Below, in pieces: positions 56,468 through 64,000 of a stretch of DNA of 64,000 nucleotides (the first letter of the stretch is position 1; each line of letters starts with the position of its first letter). The position numbers were made by a program, and so were the translations under genes. The notes under the pieces were generated by a model that saw only the letters and a list, made by a program, of their open reading frames with translations, was not told where the DNA came from and did not search any database. Source of the stretch: Synechococcus sp. UW105 (GTDB lineage Bacteria > Cyanobacteriota > Cyanobacteriia > PCC-6307 > Cyanobiaceae); assembly GCF_900473935.1 (NCBI RefSeq), contig NZ_UCNN01000013.1, positions 1-64,000 of the forward strand, written 5' to 3'.

Positions 56468-57772
56468 TCACCCAGTGTGGAACAGATCGACGAGTCCTGC
56501 CGTATGCAGGGCCGTGAGCGCCCGCACCAGGGCCAGTTCCACATGGGTGCGATGGGTACCGCCTTGCACGTAAAGGTTGAAAGGCTCGCGCAGCGGAGCA
56601 TCAGCGGAGAACTCACTGGTACTGCCATCGATGAACGTTCCACCGGCCATCACCAAATCACTGGCGTAGCCAGGCATCGCCGCCGGCACAGGGTCGAGAT
56701 ACGAACCGATCGGCGAACAGGCTTGAAAGGCCCGGCACACCACCTTCAGGGCCTCGGGATCACCCAGCTGCACCGCCTGGATGAGATCGCTGCGAGCAGC
56801 ACCGGCCTGGGGTTGCACCGCATAGCCAAGCGCAGAAAAGGTCTCGGCCACCAGATCGGCACCGATGAGCGCCTCTGCCACCATCTGCGGAGCAAGAAAC
56901 AGTCCCTGCAGAAGCAAACGATGTAGATCAAAGCCCGTGCCACCCTCGCTGCCGATCCCGGGAGCGGTCAGACGGCAACAAGCCTGCTCCACCAGATCGG
57001 CCCGGCCGGCTACATAGCCACCGCCTGGGGCGATGGTGCCGCCCAGATTCTTAATCAGCGAACCGGCCACCAGATCCGCTCCCACGGCTGGGGGCTCCTG
57101 ATCTTCAACCAGCTCGCCATAACAGTTGTCGACGAAACAAACGCAATCGGGCTGACGGCGATGAATCCGTTCGCACAGGCGGCCGATCGTCTCCACCGAC
57201 AGCGAAGGGCGCCAGCTGTAGCCGCAGCTGCGTTGGATCAGGATCAAGCGCCGGGGGATCTCAAGCGCTCGATCCAGAGCCTGTTCATCCACCTCTCCAG
57301 CGGCCTCTGCTGAAGAGGTGAGCTCAAGCTGGTCATAAGCCACCCCAAATTCCGCCAGTGACCCCTGGCCAGACCCACGCAGGCCAATCACCTCTTCCAG
57401 CGTGTCGTAAGGCCGACCGGTAATTGCCAGCATCCGGTCACCGGGGCGAAGCACACCGAACAGAGCAGCGGCGATGGCATGGGTGCCGCTCACAAACTGC
57501 AGTCGCACAGCCGCGGTCTCTGCACCGAGCACCCGGGCGAACACCCGATCCAGCACCTGCCGGCCCTGATCACCATGGCCATAGCCCGTGAGCGAAGCGA
57601 AATGCTGGGTGCCGACGCGTTCGGCAGCAAAGGCCGCAAGCACCCGCTCCAATCGGGGCATCACCGCGGCTGTGCGCTGTGCCGACTGGGCCACCAAGCG
57701 CTCTCTCGCCGCTGCCACCAGAGCCCTGGCCCGTTGCTGCACCGCCTGGGGATCGAGCTGCTGAGAAACCAT
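56468..57772 (-). CDS. Aluminium-resistance / methionine gamma-lyase-like PLP enzyme
   Basis: 434 residues. PLP fold type I with LIKNLGGTIAPGGGYVAG holding the likely PLP Lys, FVSGTHAIAAALFG, CVCFVDNCYGELVEDQEP, and the C-terminal YVQGGTHRTHVELALVRAL. This matches the family annotated as aluminium resistance or methionine gamma-lyase-like proteins, whose true substrate is unsettled. Upstream of gcvH on the same strand, 23 bases away. Divergent from the desaturase gene at 57808. Confidence 0.88.
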   Translation of the reverse strand: MVSQQLDPQAVQQRARALVAAARERLVAQSAQRTAAVMPRLERVLAAFAAERVGTQHFASLTGYGHGDQGRQVLDRVFARVLGAETAAVRLQFVSGTHAIAAALFGVLRPGDRMLAITGRPYDTLEEVIGLRGSGQGSLAEFGVAYDQLELTSSAEAAGEVDEQALDRALEIPRRLILIQRSCGYSWRPSLSVETIGRLCERIHRRQPDCVCFVDNCYGELVEDQEPPAVGADLVAGSLIKNLGGTIAPGGGYVAGRADLVEQACCRLTAPGIGSEGGTGFDLHRLLLQGLFLAPQMVAEALIGADLVAETFSALGYAVQPQAGAARSDLIQAVQLGDPEALKVVCRAFQACSPIGSYLDPVPAAMPGYASDLVMAGGTFIDGSTSEFSADAPLREPFNLYVQGGTHRTHVELALVRALTALHTAGLVDLFHTG

Positions 57773-57807
57773 GAACAGCGCCTGGGATCCGTGCTGGTCG
57801 TTACATC

Positions 57808-58812
57808 ATGCAGCGCTCTCCTACATTCATTTCTCCTACCGACCGCCTTGGAGCTCCGGGTTACCGCAGCAACAGACGGATTCGGTTCGTGGAGATCTCC
57901 TTGGTCACAACCTCTCCGGCGTCTACCCCCTCCGAACGCGAGCTGCGCATTCGCGCGGCACTGATGGCCCCCCGAGAACCGCTGCCGCGCAAGCAGCGCA
58001 AGCTCAAGAGCGGCACCACCTCCTTCATGCTGGTAATGCACGTGCTGGCCACAGTGGCGCTGTTGCCACGGTTCTGGAGCTGGCAAGCGGTGGTGGCCTT
58101 TGCAGTTCTGTACTGGACCACGGTGTTAGGGGTGACCTTGGGGCTGCACCGTCTGGTGGCGCATCGCAGCTTCGAGGTGCCGCATTGGCTTGAACGCGTG
58201 CTTGTGCTGATGGGCACCTTGGCCTGCCAGAGCGGACCGATCGACTGGGTGGCCTTGCACCGCCATCACCATAAATTTTCCGATCAGCCCAACGACCATC
58301 ACGACGCCGGTCGGGGGCTTTGGTGGAGCCACAGCGAGTGGATGCTGCATGAGATTCCTGCCCTGGAACACAAGGAACGCTTTGCTGGCGATCTGCTCAG
58401 CGATCCCTTTTACTTCTGGCTCGATCGCTGGTTCCTTCTCCCCCAGATACCGCTGGGTTTGGCCCTTTACTGGTACGGAGAAGCAGCCCAGGTGCATGGC
58501 GGTGGCCTTGGCCTGGTGCTGTGGGCGATTCCCTTGCGCCTCGTGGTCGTCTACCACGTCACCTGGTTGGTGAATTCGGCCACCCACGCCTTCGGTTACC
58601 GCAATTTCGACTGCCCCGATCTGTCACGCAACTGCTGGTGGGTGGCGATTCTCTCCTTCGGTGAGGGATGGCATAACAACCATCACGCCCACCCGGCGAG
58701 TGCGCGCCATGGCCTGCGCTGGTTCGAATTTGACATCACCTGGATGCACATTCGCCTATTGCGCCGCCTCGGCCTCACCCGCCGGGTACGCCAGGCCCGC
58801 TATGCCCCCTGA
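57808..58812 (+). CDS. desC: Acyl-lipid delta-9-type fatty acid desaturase 1
   Basis: 334 residues from the first ATG. Homology starts only near residue 70, so GTG 57889 or TTG further in may be used. Three His boxes mark the diiron site: HRLVAH, HRHHHKF and HNNHH. Membrane helices lie between (SFMLVMHVLATVALLPRFW, PLRLVVVYHVTWLVNS). DesC-family enzymes add a first double bond to membrane lipid acyl chains. A second, similar desaturase lies at 59659, on the same strand. Confidence 0.9.
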   Translation: MQRSPTFISPTDRLGAPGYRSNRRIRFVEISLVTTSPASTPSERELRIRAALMAPREPLPRKQRKLKSGTTSFMLVMHVLATVALLPRFWSWQAVVAFAVLYWTTVLGVTLGLHRLVAHRSFEVPHWLERVLVLMGTLACQSGPIDWVALHRHHHKFSDQPNDHHDAGRGLWWSHSEWMLHEIPALEHKERFAGDLLSDPFYFWLDRWFLLPQIPLGLALYWYGEAAQVHGGGLGLVLWAIPLRLVVVYHVTWLVNSATHAFGYRNFDCPDLSRNCWWVAILSFGEGWHNNHHAHPASARHGLRWFEFDITWMHIRLLRRLGLTRRVRQARYAP

Positions 58813-58845
58813 GGGAGAACTCGAAGAGGTCTCCTTAGCGCAACT

Positions 58846-59607
58846 TCAATCCTTCGAAACAGCAGCCTGACTTTCTGGTTCAAGCTGCTTGGCGCGCGAA
58901 CGCAGCTGAGCCAGAAACCCCTCCGCGCCGTGACGGCCAGATCCGCCAAGCTCCTGATAAGTGGCATAGAGATCCAGTAATTCGCCATCGAGCTCATCGG
59001 AGCTGTAATCCCGCATACCAGCCATCACTGCCGCAAAGCGTTCCCGTCGCTGGCTCTTACTCACCGGGTAAGCGGCCATCACTTGATCGCGGCAGAAACG
59101 CCAGCTACGAGCAGCGCAGAGCTGGTCAGCCAGAGCTGCGCTGAGAGCCGAGGCCTCCTCGGCGTCAATCCGCCAATCAAAGCCAGGCGGCAATGGCGCC
59201 AGCCCTACAAAAATCTCGAACAAAGCACCGGCACCGAGAGGCTGACCAGTGCCGTTCACCAAGGGAGCATGACCATCAGCCAGCACTTGCAACAACTCGG
59301 GATGCACCTCCTGAAGGTGCTCACGAATCGGATCGAGCCCTTCCAAGAGAACGGCATTGGCCTGACCAAGAGCCAAAAACACCTCGGGGCCTGGCGCTGC
59401 CAACTTGCCGTTGCGGAGATTTGAGATCTGAGAGTTGTGCACCCGGCCCAGATCAAGAGCCTCAGCCAACGCTGGCAGCACCTTGTGGGACCAGCCGTTG
59501 CGCTCATGCCAGACGTGCACAAGGTGGGCCATGGCTCGGCGACCTTCTTCCAGTCGCTCCCGGTAACCCTTGGTCACACAATCAGACCCAGAACTGGAAG
59601 CAGTCAC
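58846..59607 (-). CDS. Conserved hypothetical protein with possible HTH
   Basis: 253 residues, soluble. Near the N-terminus VLPALAEALDLGRVHNSQISNLRNGKL resembles a helix-turn-helix of the Xre type. The rest is helical with no recognised domain. It is divergent from desaturase 2 with 51 bases between starts, so a role in regulating the desaturases is a reasonable guess, but it is not shown. Confidence 0.7.
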   Translation of the reverse strand: MTASSSGSDCVTKGYRERLEEGRRAMAHLVHVWHERNGWSHKVLPALAEALDLGRVHNSQISNLRNGKLAAPGPEVFLALGQANAVLLEGLDPIREHLQEVHPELLQVLADGHAPLVNGTGQPLGAGALFEIFVGLAPLPPGFDWRIDAEEASALSAALADQLCAARSWRFCRDQVMAAYPVSKSQRRERFAAVMAGMRDYSSDELDGELLDLYATYQELGGSGRHGAEGFLAQLRSRAKQLEPESQAAVSKD

Positions 59608-59658
59608 TTGATACGGATCCTTATCGCCTATAGTTTGGAGAAAGCAATCGGATCAGCA

Positions 59659-60591
59659 ATGACATCCTGTGTGATCACGACGCCATCTCCTCCGAGCAGG
59701 CCTACAGCTTCGCACGAAGCTTTGAAGCTTGCAGAGCGCTTACAACAGCCCCGCAAGGGGCACAAAGCCGTTGAGCCTGATCAGGCAAAGCGCTGGGGAA
59801 CGATCGGATTCATGATCGCGATCCACGCCCTGTCGATTGTGGCCTTGCTGCCCCGCTTCTGGAGCTGGCAAGCCGTCACCTGCTTGTTGATTCTCTACTG
59901 GATCACCGCCTGCCTAGGCGTGACGCTTGGCTATCACCGTCTGCTGTCACATCGATCCTTCCGGGTCCCAACCTGGCTGGAGCGCTTCTTCGCCACCTGC
60001 GGCGCCCTCAGCTGTCAGCACGGCCCCATCGACTGGGTTGGCCTGCATCGCCACCACCACAAGTTTTCCGATACGGATGCTGATCACCACAACAGTCACC
60101 GCGGCTTCTGGTGGAGTCACATGGGATGGATGTTCCAGCCCATTGCGGCCATGCAAGCGGTGCCACGCCTGAGTGGCGACCTCAGCAGCGATCCCTATTA
60201 CCGCTGGCTCAACACCAATTTCCTGCTGCTGCAACTGCCCCTGGCGATGCTGCTGTTCTGGATTGGCAACATCAGTGGCGTCGGCGGCTGGGCCCTCGTG
60301 CTCTGGGGAGTTCCCCTGCGCCTGGTGGTCGTGTATCACGTCACCTGGTTGGTCAATTCCGCCACCCACTGCTGGGGCAGCGTGGCTTATGAGAGCGGTG
60401 ATGCGTCCCGCAATAACAAATGGGTCGCCGCCTTGACCTTCGGCGAGGGCTGGCACAACAACCATCACGCCTTTCCCCATTCCGCCCGTCACGGTCTTCA
60501 GCCCGGGCAGATTGACCTCACCTGGGAACACATCCGACTGATGCGAACGCTCGGACTGGCCAGCCAAATTCGCCTGCCGGTCACGTCGTAA
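59659..60591 (+). CDS. desC: Acyl-lipid delta-9-type fatty acid desaturase 2
   Basis: 310 residues from ATG 59659; a longer reading from 59437 crosses the divergent gene. His boxes HRLLSH, HRHHHKF and HNNHH match desaturase 1, as does the motif LVVVYHVTWLVNSATH. A paralogue in near tandem arrangement, interrupted by the divergent hypothetical. A TATAGT hexamer at 59629-59634 is a candidate -10 element for its promoter. Confidence 0.92.
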   Translation: MTSCVITTPSPPSRPTASHEALKLAERLQQPRKGHKAVEPDQAKRWGTIGFMIAIHALSIVALLPRFWSWQAVTCLLILYWITACLGVTLGYHRLLSHRSFRVPTWLERFFATCGALSCQHGPIDWVGLHRHHHKFSDTDADHHNSHRGFWWSHMGWMFQPIAAMQAVPRLSGDLSSDPYYRWLNTNFLLLQLPLAMLLFWIGNISGVGGWALVLWGVPLRLVVVYHVTWLVNSATHCWGSVAYESGDASRNNKWVAALTFGEGWHNNHHAFPHSARHGLQPGQIDLTWEHIRLMRTLGLASQIRLPVTS

Positions 60592-60632
60592 AGTTGCCGA
60601 TCGCTCAATAGACGCTGTAACGGATCGATCCC

Positions 60633-61091
60633 ATGGCCAAGCGCGTACAAGTCGTTCTGAATGAGGACGTTCTCAGCCTCGGCCGGGACGGAGACATGGT
60701 GGAAGTAGCTCCCGGCTATGCCCGCAACTTCCTCCTTCCCTTCGGCAAGGCCGTACCCGTGACGCCTGCCGTGATGAAGCAGGTGGAGCACCGTCGCGCC
60801 AAGGAGGCCGAGCGTCAGGCTGCCCTCAAGCAAGACGCCGTGGCCTTCCGCACCGCCCTTGACACCATCGGACGCTTCACCGTTAAGAAGCAGACCGGTG
60901 ATGACGATGTGCTGTTCGGAACGGTCACCAACGGTGACGTGGCCGAAGCAATTGAAACCGCCACCAAGAAGGAAGTGGATCGTCGCGACATCACCGTGCC
61001 CGACATTCATCGCACTGGTAACTACAAAGTGCAGGTGAAGCTGCACAGCGAAGTCACCGCTGAGATCAACCTGGAAGTGGTCAGCTACTGA
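60633..61091 (+). CDS. rplI: Ribosomal protein L9
   Basis: 152 residues. N-terminal rRNA-binding domain ([34 protein letters not shown]), a long connecting helix, and the C-terminal domain ([27 protein letters not shown]). Part of the large subunit. Precedes dnaB, an order common in bacteria. Confidence 0.97.
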   Translation: MAKRVQVVLNEDVLSLGRDGDMVEVAPGYARNFLLPFGKAVPVTPAVMKQVEHRRAKEAERQAALKQDAVAFRTALDTIGRFTVKKQTGDDDVLFGTVTNGDVAEAIETATKKEVDRRDITVPDIHRTGNYKVQVKLHSEVTAEINLEVVSY

Positions 61092-61128
61092 GCCTCACCG
61101 AGGTCTGAATCACATCAGGCCGTCACAT

Positions 61129-61172
61129 CCCACTCTGTTGCATGCTCTCAAGTGCGCCAGAGTGGGTTTTCG
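61129..61172 (+). terminator. Terminator between rplI and dnaB
   Basis: A 9-bp stem (CCCACTCTG / CAGAGTGGG) with a 20-base loop runs into TTTTCGCTTTTG. It lies 37 bases after rplI and only 20 bases before the chosen dnaB start, so dnaB probably has partial read-through or a promoter overlapping this hairpin. Confidence 0.75.
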
Positions 61173-61192
61173 CTTTTGATTGGCCAACCGCC

Positions 61193-62611
61193 ATGGTGAC
61201 CGCCCCCTTGTCTGAACCCGGCGGCGAGTCCACCGAAGGCGGTCGCCGTGGCTTCGGCAAATCACGCCAACGCGATGAGCCCAATTTCGAGGCCCTGCCC
61301 GACTCCGTACCACCTCAAAACGTTGAGGCAGAGGAAGCAGTCTTGGGTGGAATCCTGCTTGACCCGGATGCCATCGGCCGCGTGGCCGATGTGCTGCAAC
61401 CCGAGGCCTTTTATCTGAATGCCCACCGGGAGATCTTCCGCACGGCGGTGATGCTCCACAGCCAGGGCAAACCCACCGACCTCACCGCCATGACGGCATG
61501 GCTGGCCGACACGGGCGCCCTCGACAAGGTGGGAGGCAGCGCCCGCTTGGTTGAGCTGGTGGAGCGGGTGGCCTCCACCGCCTCGATCGAGCAGGTGGCA
61601 CGCCTCGTCATGGATAAGTTCCTGCGCCGCCAACTGATCCGCTCCGGCAATGAAGTGATTCAGCTGGGCTTCGACCAAAGCCTGCCGATGGAACAGGTGC
61701 TCGACAAGGCAGAACAAACGATCTTCGCCATCAGCCAGGAGAAGCCCTCCAAGGGCCTCACCCCAACGGCTGAGATCCTCACCAGCACCTTCAACGAAAT
61801 CGAGAGCCGTTCCCTCGGCACCTCCGTGGCAGGGATCCCGGTCAACTTTTACGACCTGGATGCCATGACCCAGGGCCTGCAACGCAGCGATCTGATCATC
61901 GTAGCCGGCCGCCCTGCCATGGGCAAAACATCCATCGTGCTCAACCTGGCCAAAAACGTGGCCCAGCTCCACGACCTGCCGGTCTGCGTATTCAGCCTGG
62001 AGATGAGCAAGGAGCAGCTCACCTACAGGCTCTTGTCGATGGAGGTAGGGATTGAAGCAGGCCGATTACGCACCGGCCGCCTGCAGCAAGAGGAATGGCC
62101 GCTGCTCGGCCAAGGCATCAACACCCTTGGCCAGCTGCCGATCTTCATCGACGACAAACCCAACTCCGGCGTTCTGGAAATGCGCTCGCTCTGCCGGCGA
62201 CTGATGGCTGAACAAGGCAAAGAGCTGGGTCTGGTGGTGATCGACTACCTCCAGCTGATGGAGGGCTCCAGCCCAGACAACCGCGTGCAGGAAATCTCGA
62301 GAATCACAAGAGCCCTCAAAGGCATGGCCCGAGAACTGAACGTGCCAGTAATCGCCCTCTCCCAGCTCAGCCGGGGCGTGGAATCACGCACGAACAAGCG
62401 CCCGATGCTCAGTGATCTGCGCGAATCAGGCTCGATTGAGCAAGACGCCGACCTGGTGCTAATGATCTATCGCGACGAGTACTACAACCCGGAAACTCCA
62501 GACCGAGGCATCACTGAGGTGATCGTGACCAAACACCGCAACGGCCCCGTTGGCACGGTGAAGCTGCTGTTCGAACCGCAGTTCACCCGCTTCCGCAACC
62601 TGGCGGCTTAA
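61193..62611 (+). CDS. dnaB: Replicative DNA helicase DnaB
   Basis: 472 residues from ATG 61193; the upstream frame would include the terminator. The N-terminal domain begins SVPPQNVEAEEAVLGGILLD. The RecA-like motor has Walker A AGRPAMGKTSI and Walker B LVVIDYLQLMEG, then SQLSRGVESRTNKRPMLSDL. No intein interrupts it. Unwinds DNA at the replication fork as a hexamer. Confidence 0.97.
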   Translation: MVTAPLSEPGGESTEGGRRGFGKSRQRDEPNFEALPDSVPPQNVEAEEAVLGGILLDPDAIGRVADVLQPEAFYLNAHREIFRTAVMLHSQGKPTDLTAMTAWLADTGALDKVGGSARLVELVERVASTASIEQVARLVMDKFLRRQLIRSGNEVIQLGFDQSLPMEQVLDKAEQTIFAISQEKPSKGLTPTAEILTSTFNEIESRSLGTSVAGIPVNFYDLDAMTQGLQRSDLIIVAGRPAMGKTSIVLNLAKNVAQLHDLPVCVFSLEMSKEQLTYRLLSMEVGIEAGRLRTGRLQQEEWPLLGQGINTLGQLPIFIDDKPNSGVLEMRSLCRRLMAEQGKELGLVVIDYLQLMEGSSPDNRVQEISRITRALKGMARELNVPVIALSQLSRGVESRTNKRPMLSDLRESGSIEQDADLVLMIYRDEYYNPETPDRGITEVIVTKHRNGPVGTVKLLFEPQFTRFRNLAA

Positions 62612-62626
62612 GCCTGAGGTTGGAGC

Positions 62627-62851
62627 ATGTGGATTGGCCGCATCCTGCTGTTGGGCGTTGGCTCGTCATACCTGGCCCGTTGGTTCCTCAGCCCTCAAGC
62701 CCATCGCAATTACGTGGCCAGTTGGCTCAAGCTTCTGCATAAAACCACCCGCATCCTGCCGAGGGGGCAACATCGGCTCCGCCAGGTCGCCATTCGAATC
62801 TTCGAAGCCACACTGAGCCCCAGCAACCGCCGCAAAGCTATCAATCGCTGA
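62627..62851 (+). CDS. Small hydrophobic-N-terminus hypothetical protein
   Basis: 74 residues starting 16 bases after dnaB. One short hydrophobic stretch (RILLLGVGSSYLARWFL), then a basic C-terminal half rich in Arg and Lys. No family recognised; could be a small membrane-anchored protein or chance. Confidence 0.45.
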   Translation: MWIGRILLLGVGSSYLARWFLSPQAHRNYVASWLKLLHKTTRILPRGQHRLRQVAIRIFEATLSPSNRRKAINR

Positions 62852-62931
62852 CGCGTGAACAAAAACACATCGCCAAAGTGACGCAAGGGCCATAAAAGTA
62901 CCTTGACGTTCTGATTCCTTGATGGCTCACG

Positions 62932-63867
62932 GTGAAGGTTTTGGAGGCCCCTTTCCTGAGCTGCGCTGAGCTGAAGGAGCTGTTTCAGCCCCTTTCACCC
63001 AACCTCGCCGCCTTGCAATTAAGCGAAGGCCGGCTACTAGGGAAACTGCAGATTTTCAACTTCGGCACTTTTCGCTGCACCCTGCTCGAAACCAACCAAA
63101 GCTTGTTTCTCAGCGGCCAACGCAAGCCACAAGCCTGGACCCTGGCCATACCGCTGAACAACCCACTCCCGCACGATGCCTATCGCGCTCAAGGCGTGGT
63201 GATGCCTTGGCCGGGGCTGATGGGCTACAACATCCAGCTCAGCGATTTCGATCTACGCCTGCCTGCAGGCAGCCGGCTATGCACGTTGGTCATCGCCAAA
63301 GACGAGCTGCTAAAGCGTCATCCCCAACAAAGGGGCTCACTCACTCTGCAACGGTGGCAAAACACCAATCAGCTCGAATTGCGGGCAGATCATTCGAAGC
63401 AACTTCGCGATCAAATCGAGACCTTGATCAAGGAAGAGGGAAAAACAACCGACCCAAGCACAGCCGAGCGATTACTCAGTGCAGTGATCAACTGCTTTAA
63501 AGACGAAGAGGCTGAAACAAGAGCCATCAAAAAGCGCCAAGCCCGCCACACAGCAGCGATCGAAGTGCTGCATTGGTGCCATACCAACCCTTACCAAAGC
63601 ATCACGGTCAATGCCCTCAGTGAGCTGTTGTACCAATCGCGAACGTCCCTGTTCAAGGGATGCAAGGAACATTTCAACCGCACACCACTGGAAGTGCAGC
63701 GTGCCGTCCGCCTCGACTGCGTGCGCGATCTGCTGCTGAAGCCAAACAAACGCGATCAACTCGGCCTCAAGGGAATCAAACAGGTAGCGCAGCACTATGG
63801 CTTTACAAGCCATAGCCATTTCACACGCCGCTACAGCGTGGCCTTCGGCAAGCTTCCTCAACAATAA
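62932..63867 (+). CDS. AraC-family transcriptional regulator
   Basis: 311 residues from GTG 62932. The C-terminal 100 residues are an AraC double helix-turn-helix (SITVNALSELLYQSRTSLFK, then IKQVAQHYGFTSHSHFTRRY and the end FGKLPQQ). The N-terminal ligand or dimerisation region has no recognised domain. Targets are unknown, and no likely partner operon is adjacent on the right within the window. Confidence 0.88.
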   Translation: MKVLEAPFLSCAELKELFQPLSPNLAALQLSEGRLLGKLQIFNFGTFRCTLLETNQSLFLSGQRKPQAWTLAIPLNNPLPHDAYRAQGVVMPWPGLMGYNIQLSDFDLRLPAGSRLCTLVIAKDELLKRHPQQRGSLTLQRWQNTNQLELRADHSKQLRDQIETLIKEEGKTTDPSTAERLLSAVINCFKDEEAETRAIKKRQARHTAAIEVLHWCHTNPYQSITVNALSELLYQSRTSLFKGCKEHFNRTPLEVQRAVRLDCVRDLLLKPNKRDQLGLKGIKQVAQHYGFTSHSHFTRRYSVAFGKLPQQ

Positions 63868-64000
63868 TGCTGGGGTAAAAATCGCTCATCTAGCCATCAG
63901 TTGTCGCCTGCAAAATCAACCAAGGAGATCACAATCCATAGGATGCTGGAGCCAACCTGATGCGATTTCTCAAAATCATTGACAGCCAGAAAACGAGCTA
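63868..64000. other. Right-edge non-coding sequence
   Basis: 133 bases after the AraC gene with no supportable gene, RNA or terminator before the window ends. Confidence 0.5.

Noticed and set aside
61142..61192. Longer N-terminus for DnaB
   Set aside because: The extra codons sit on the rplI terminator hairpin and have no family similarity.

Overview
The window looks like a chromosome segment of a marine picocyanobacterium of the Synechococcus/Cyanobium lineage. The evidence is a paired Flv1/Flv3 flavodiiron system, biosynthetic arginine decarboxylase, acyl-lipid desaturases, a SNF2-SWIM gene pair, ThiO, the rplI-dnaB order, and a GC-rich, densely packed layout with many ATGA overlaps. Assignment is by family recognition; no database search was run.

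Region by region. 1-5521: the end of a Tyr/Gln-rich protein, a secreted protein with eight identical 9-residue repeats, gatB, and a two-gene operon pairing an unusual fusion (NMT1/THI5-like binding protein plus TRIC/UPF0126 channel) with thiO. 5566-18055: a RiPP (ribosomally made, modified peptide) cluster. It has a four-gene NHLM-type export operon (double cNMP-domain protein, peptidase-less ABC exporter, HlyD adaptor, C39-peptidase ABC exporter). An AT-rich block follows, with an NHLP-leader precursor, a PoyD-like radical SAM epimerase, two radical SAM/SPASM enzymes and two Nif11-like peptides. 18186-19991: gene debris (exporter C-terminus, truncated and frameshifted cNMP-methyltransferase genes). 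20051-22629: ndk and speA. 22636-34230: a cluster rich in cyclic-nucleotide functions (MscS channel with a cNMP domain, CHASE2 adenylate cyclase, DUF928 protein behind a consensus CRP-type palindrome, CRP-type regulator, another cNMP-domain protein). It surrounds a two-partner secretion pair whose passenger ends in a CHAT caspase-like protease. 34299-42034: alaS and a membrane protein-SNF2-SWIM-MEKHLA operon. 42267-45924: Hsp20 and a TRAP transporter. 45962-52252: flv3, a small membrane protein, flv1, rubrerythrin, a flavin reductase and a pirin. 52500-63867: two small ORFs, gcvP-gcvH, an aluminium-resistance/methionine gamma-lyase-like enzyme, two DesC-type desaturases around a conserved hypothetical, rplI, dnaB and an AraC regulator.

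How genes may work together. The strongest candidate for a new system is the RiPP cluster. An NHLP precursor with a GG cleavage site and a 37-residue core is positioned for D-amino-acid epimerisation by the PoyD-like enzyme, for further radical chemistry by two SPASM enzymes, and for leader removal and export by the C39/NHLM apparatus. Two Nif11-like proteins share an unusual Cys-Gly-Gly insertion and sit beside the second SPASM enzyme. A second theme is cAMP: a cyclase, a CRP protein with the canonical DNA-contact residues, a consensus operator and several cNMP-binding effectors lie within about 12 kb.
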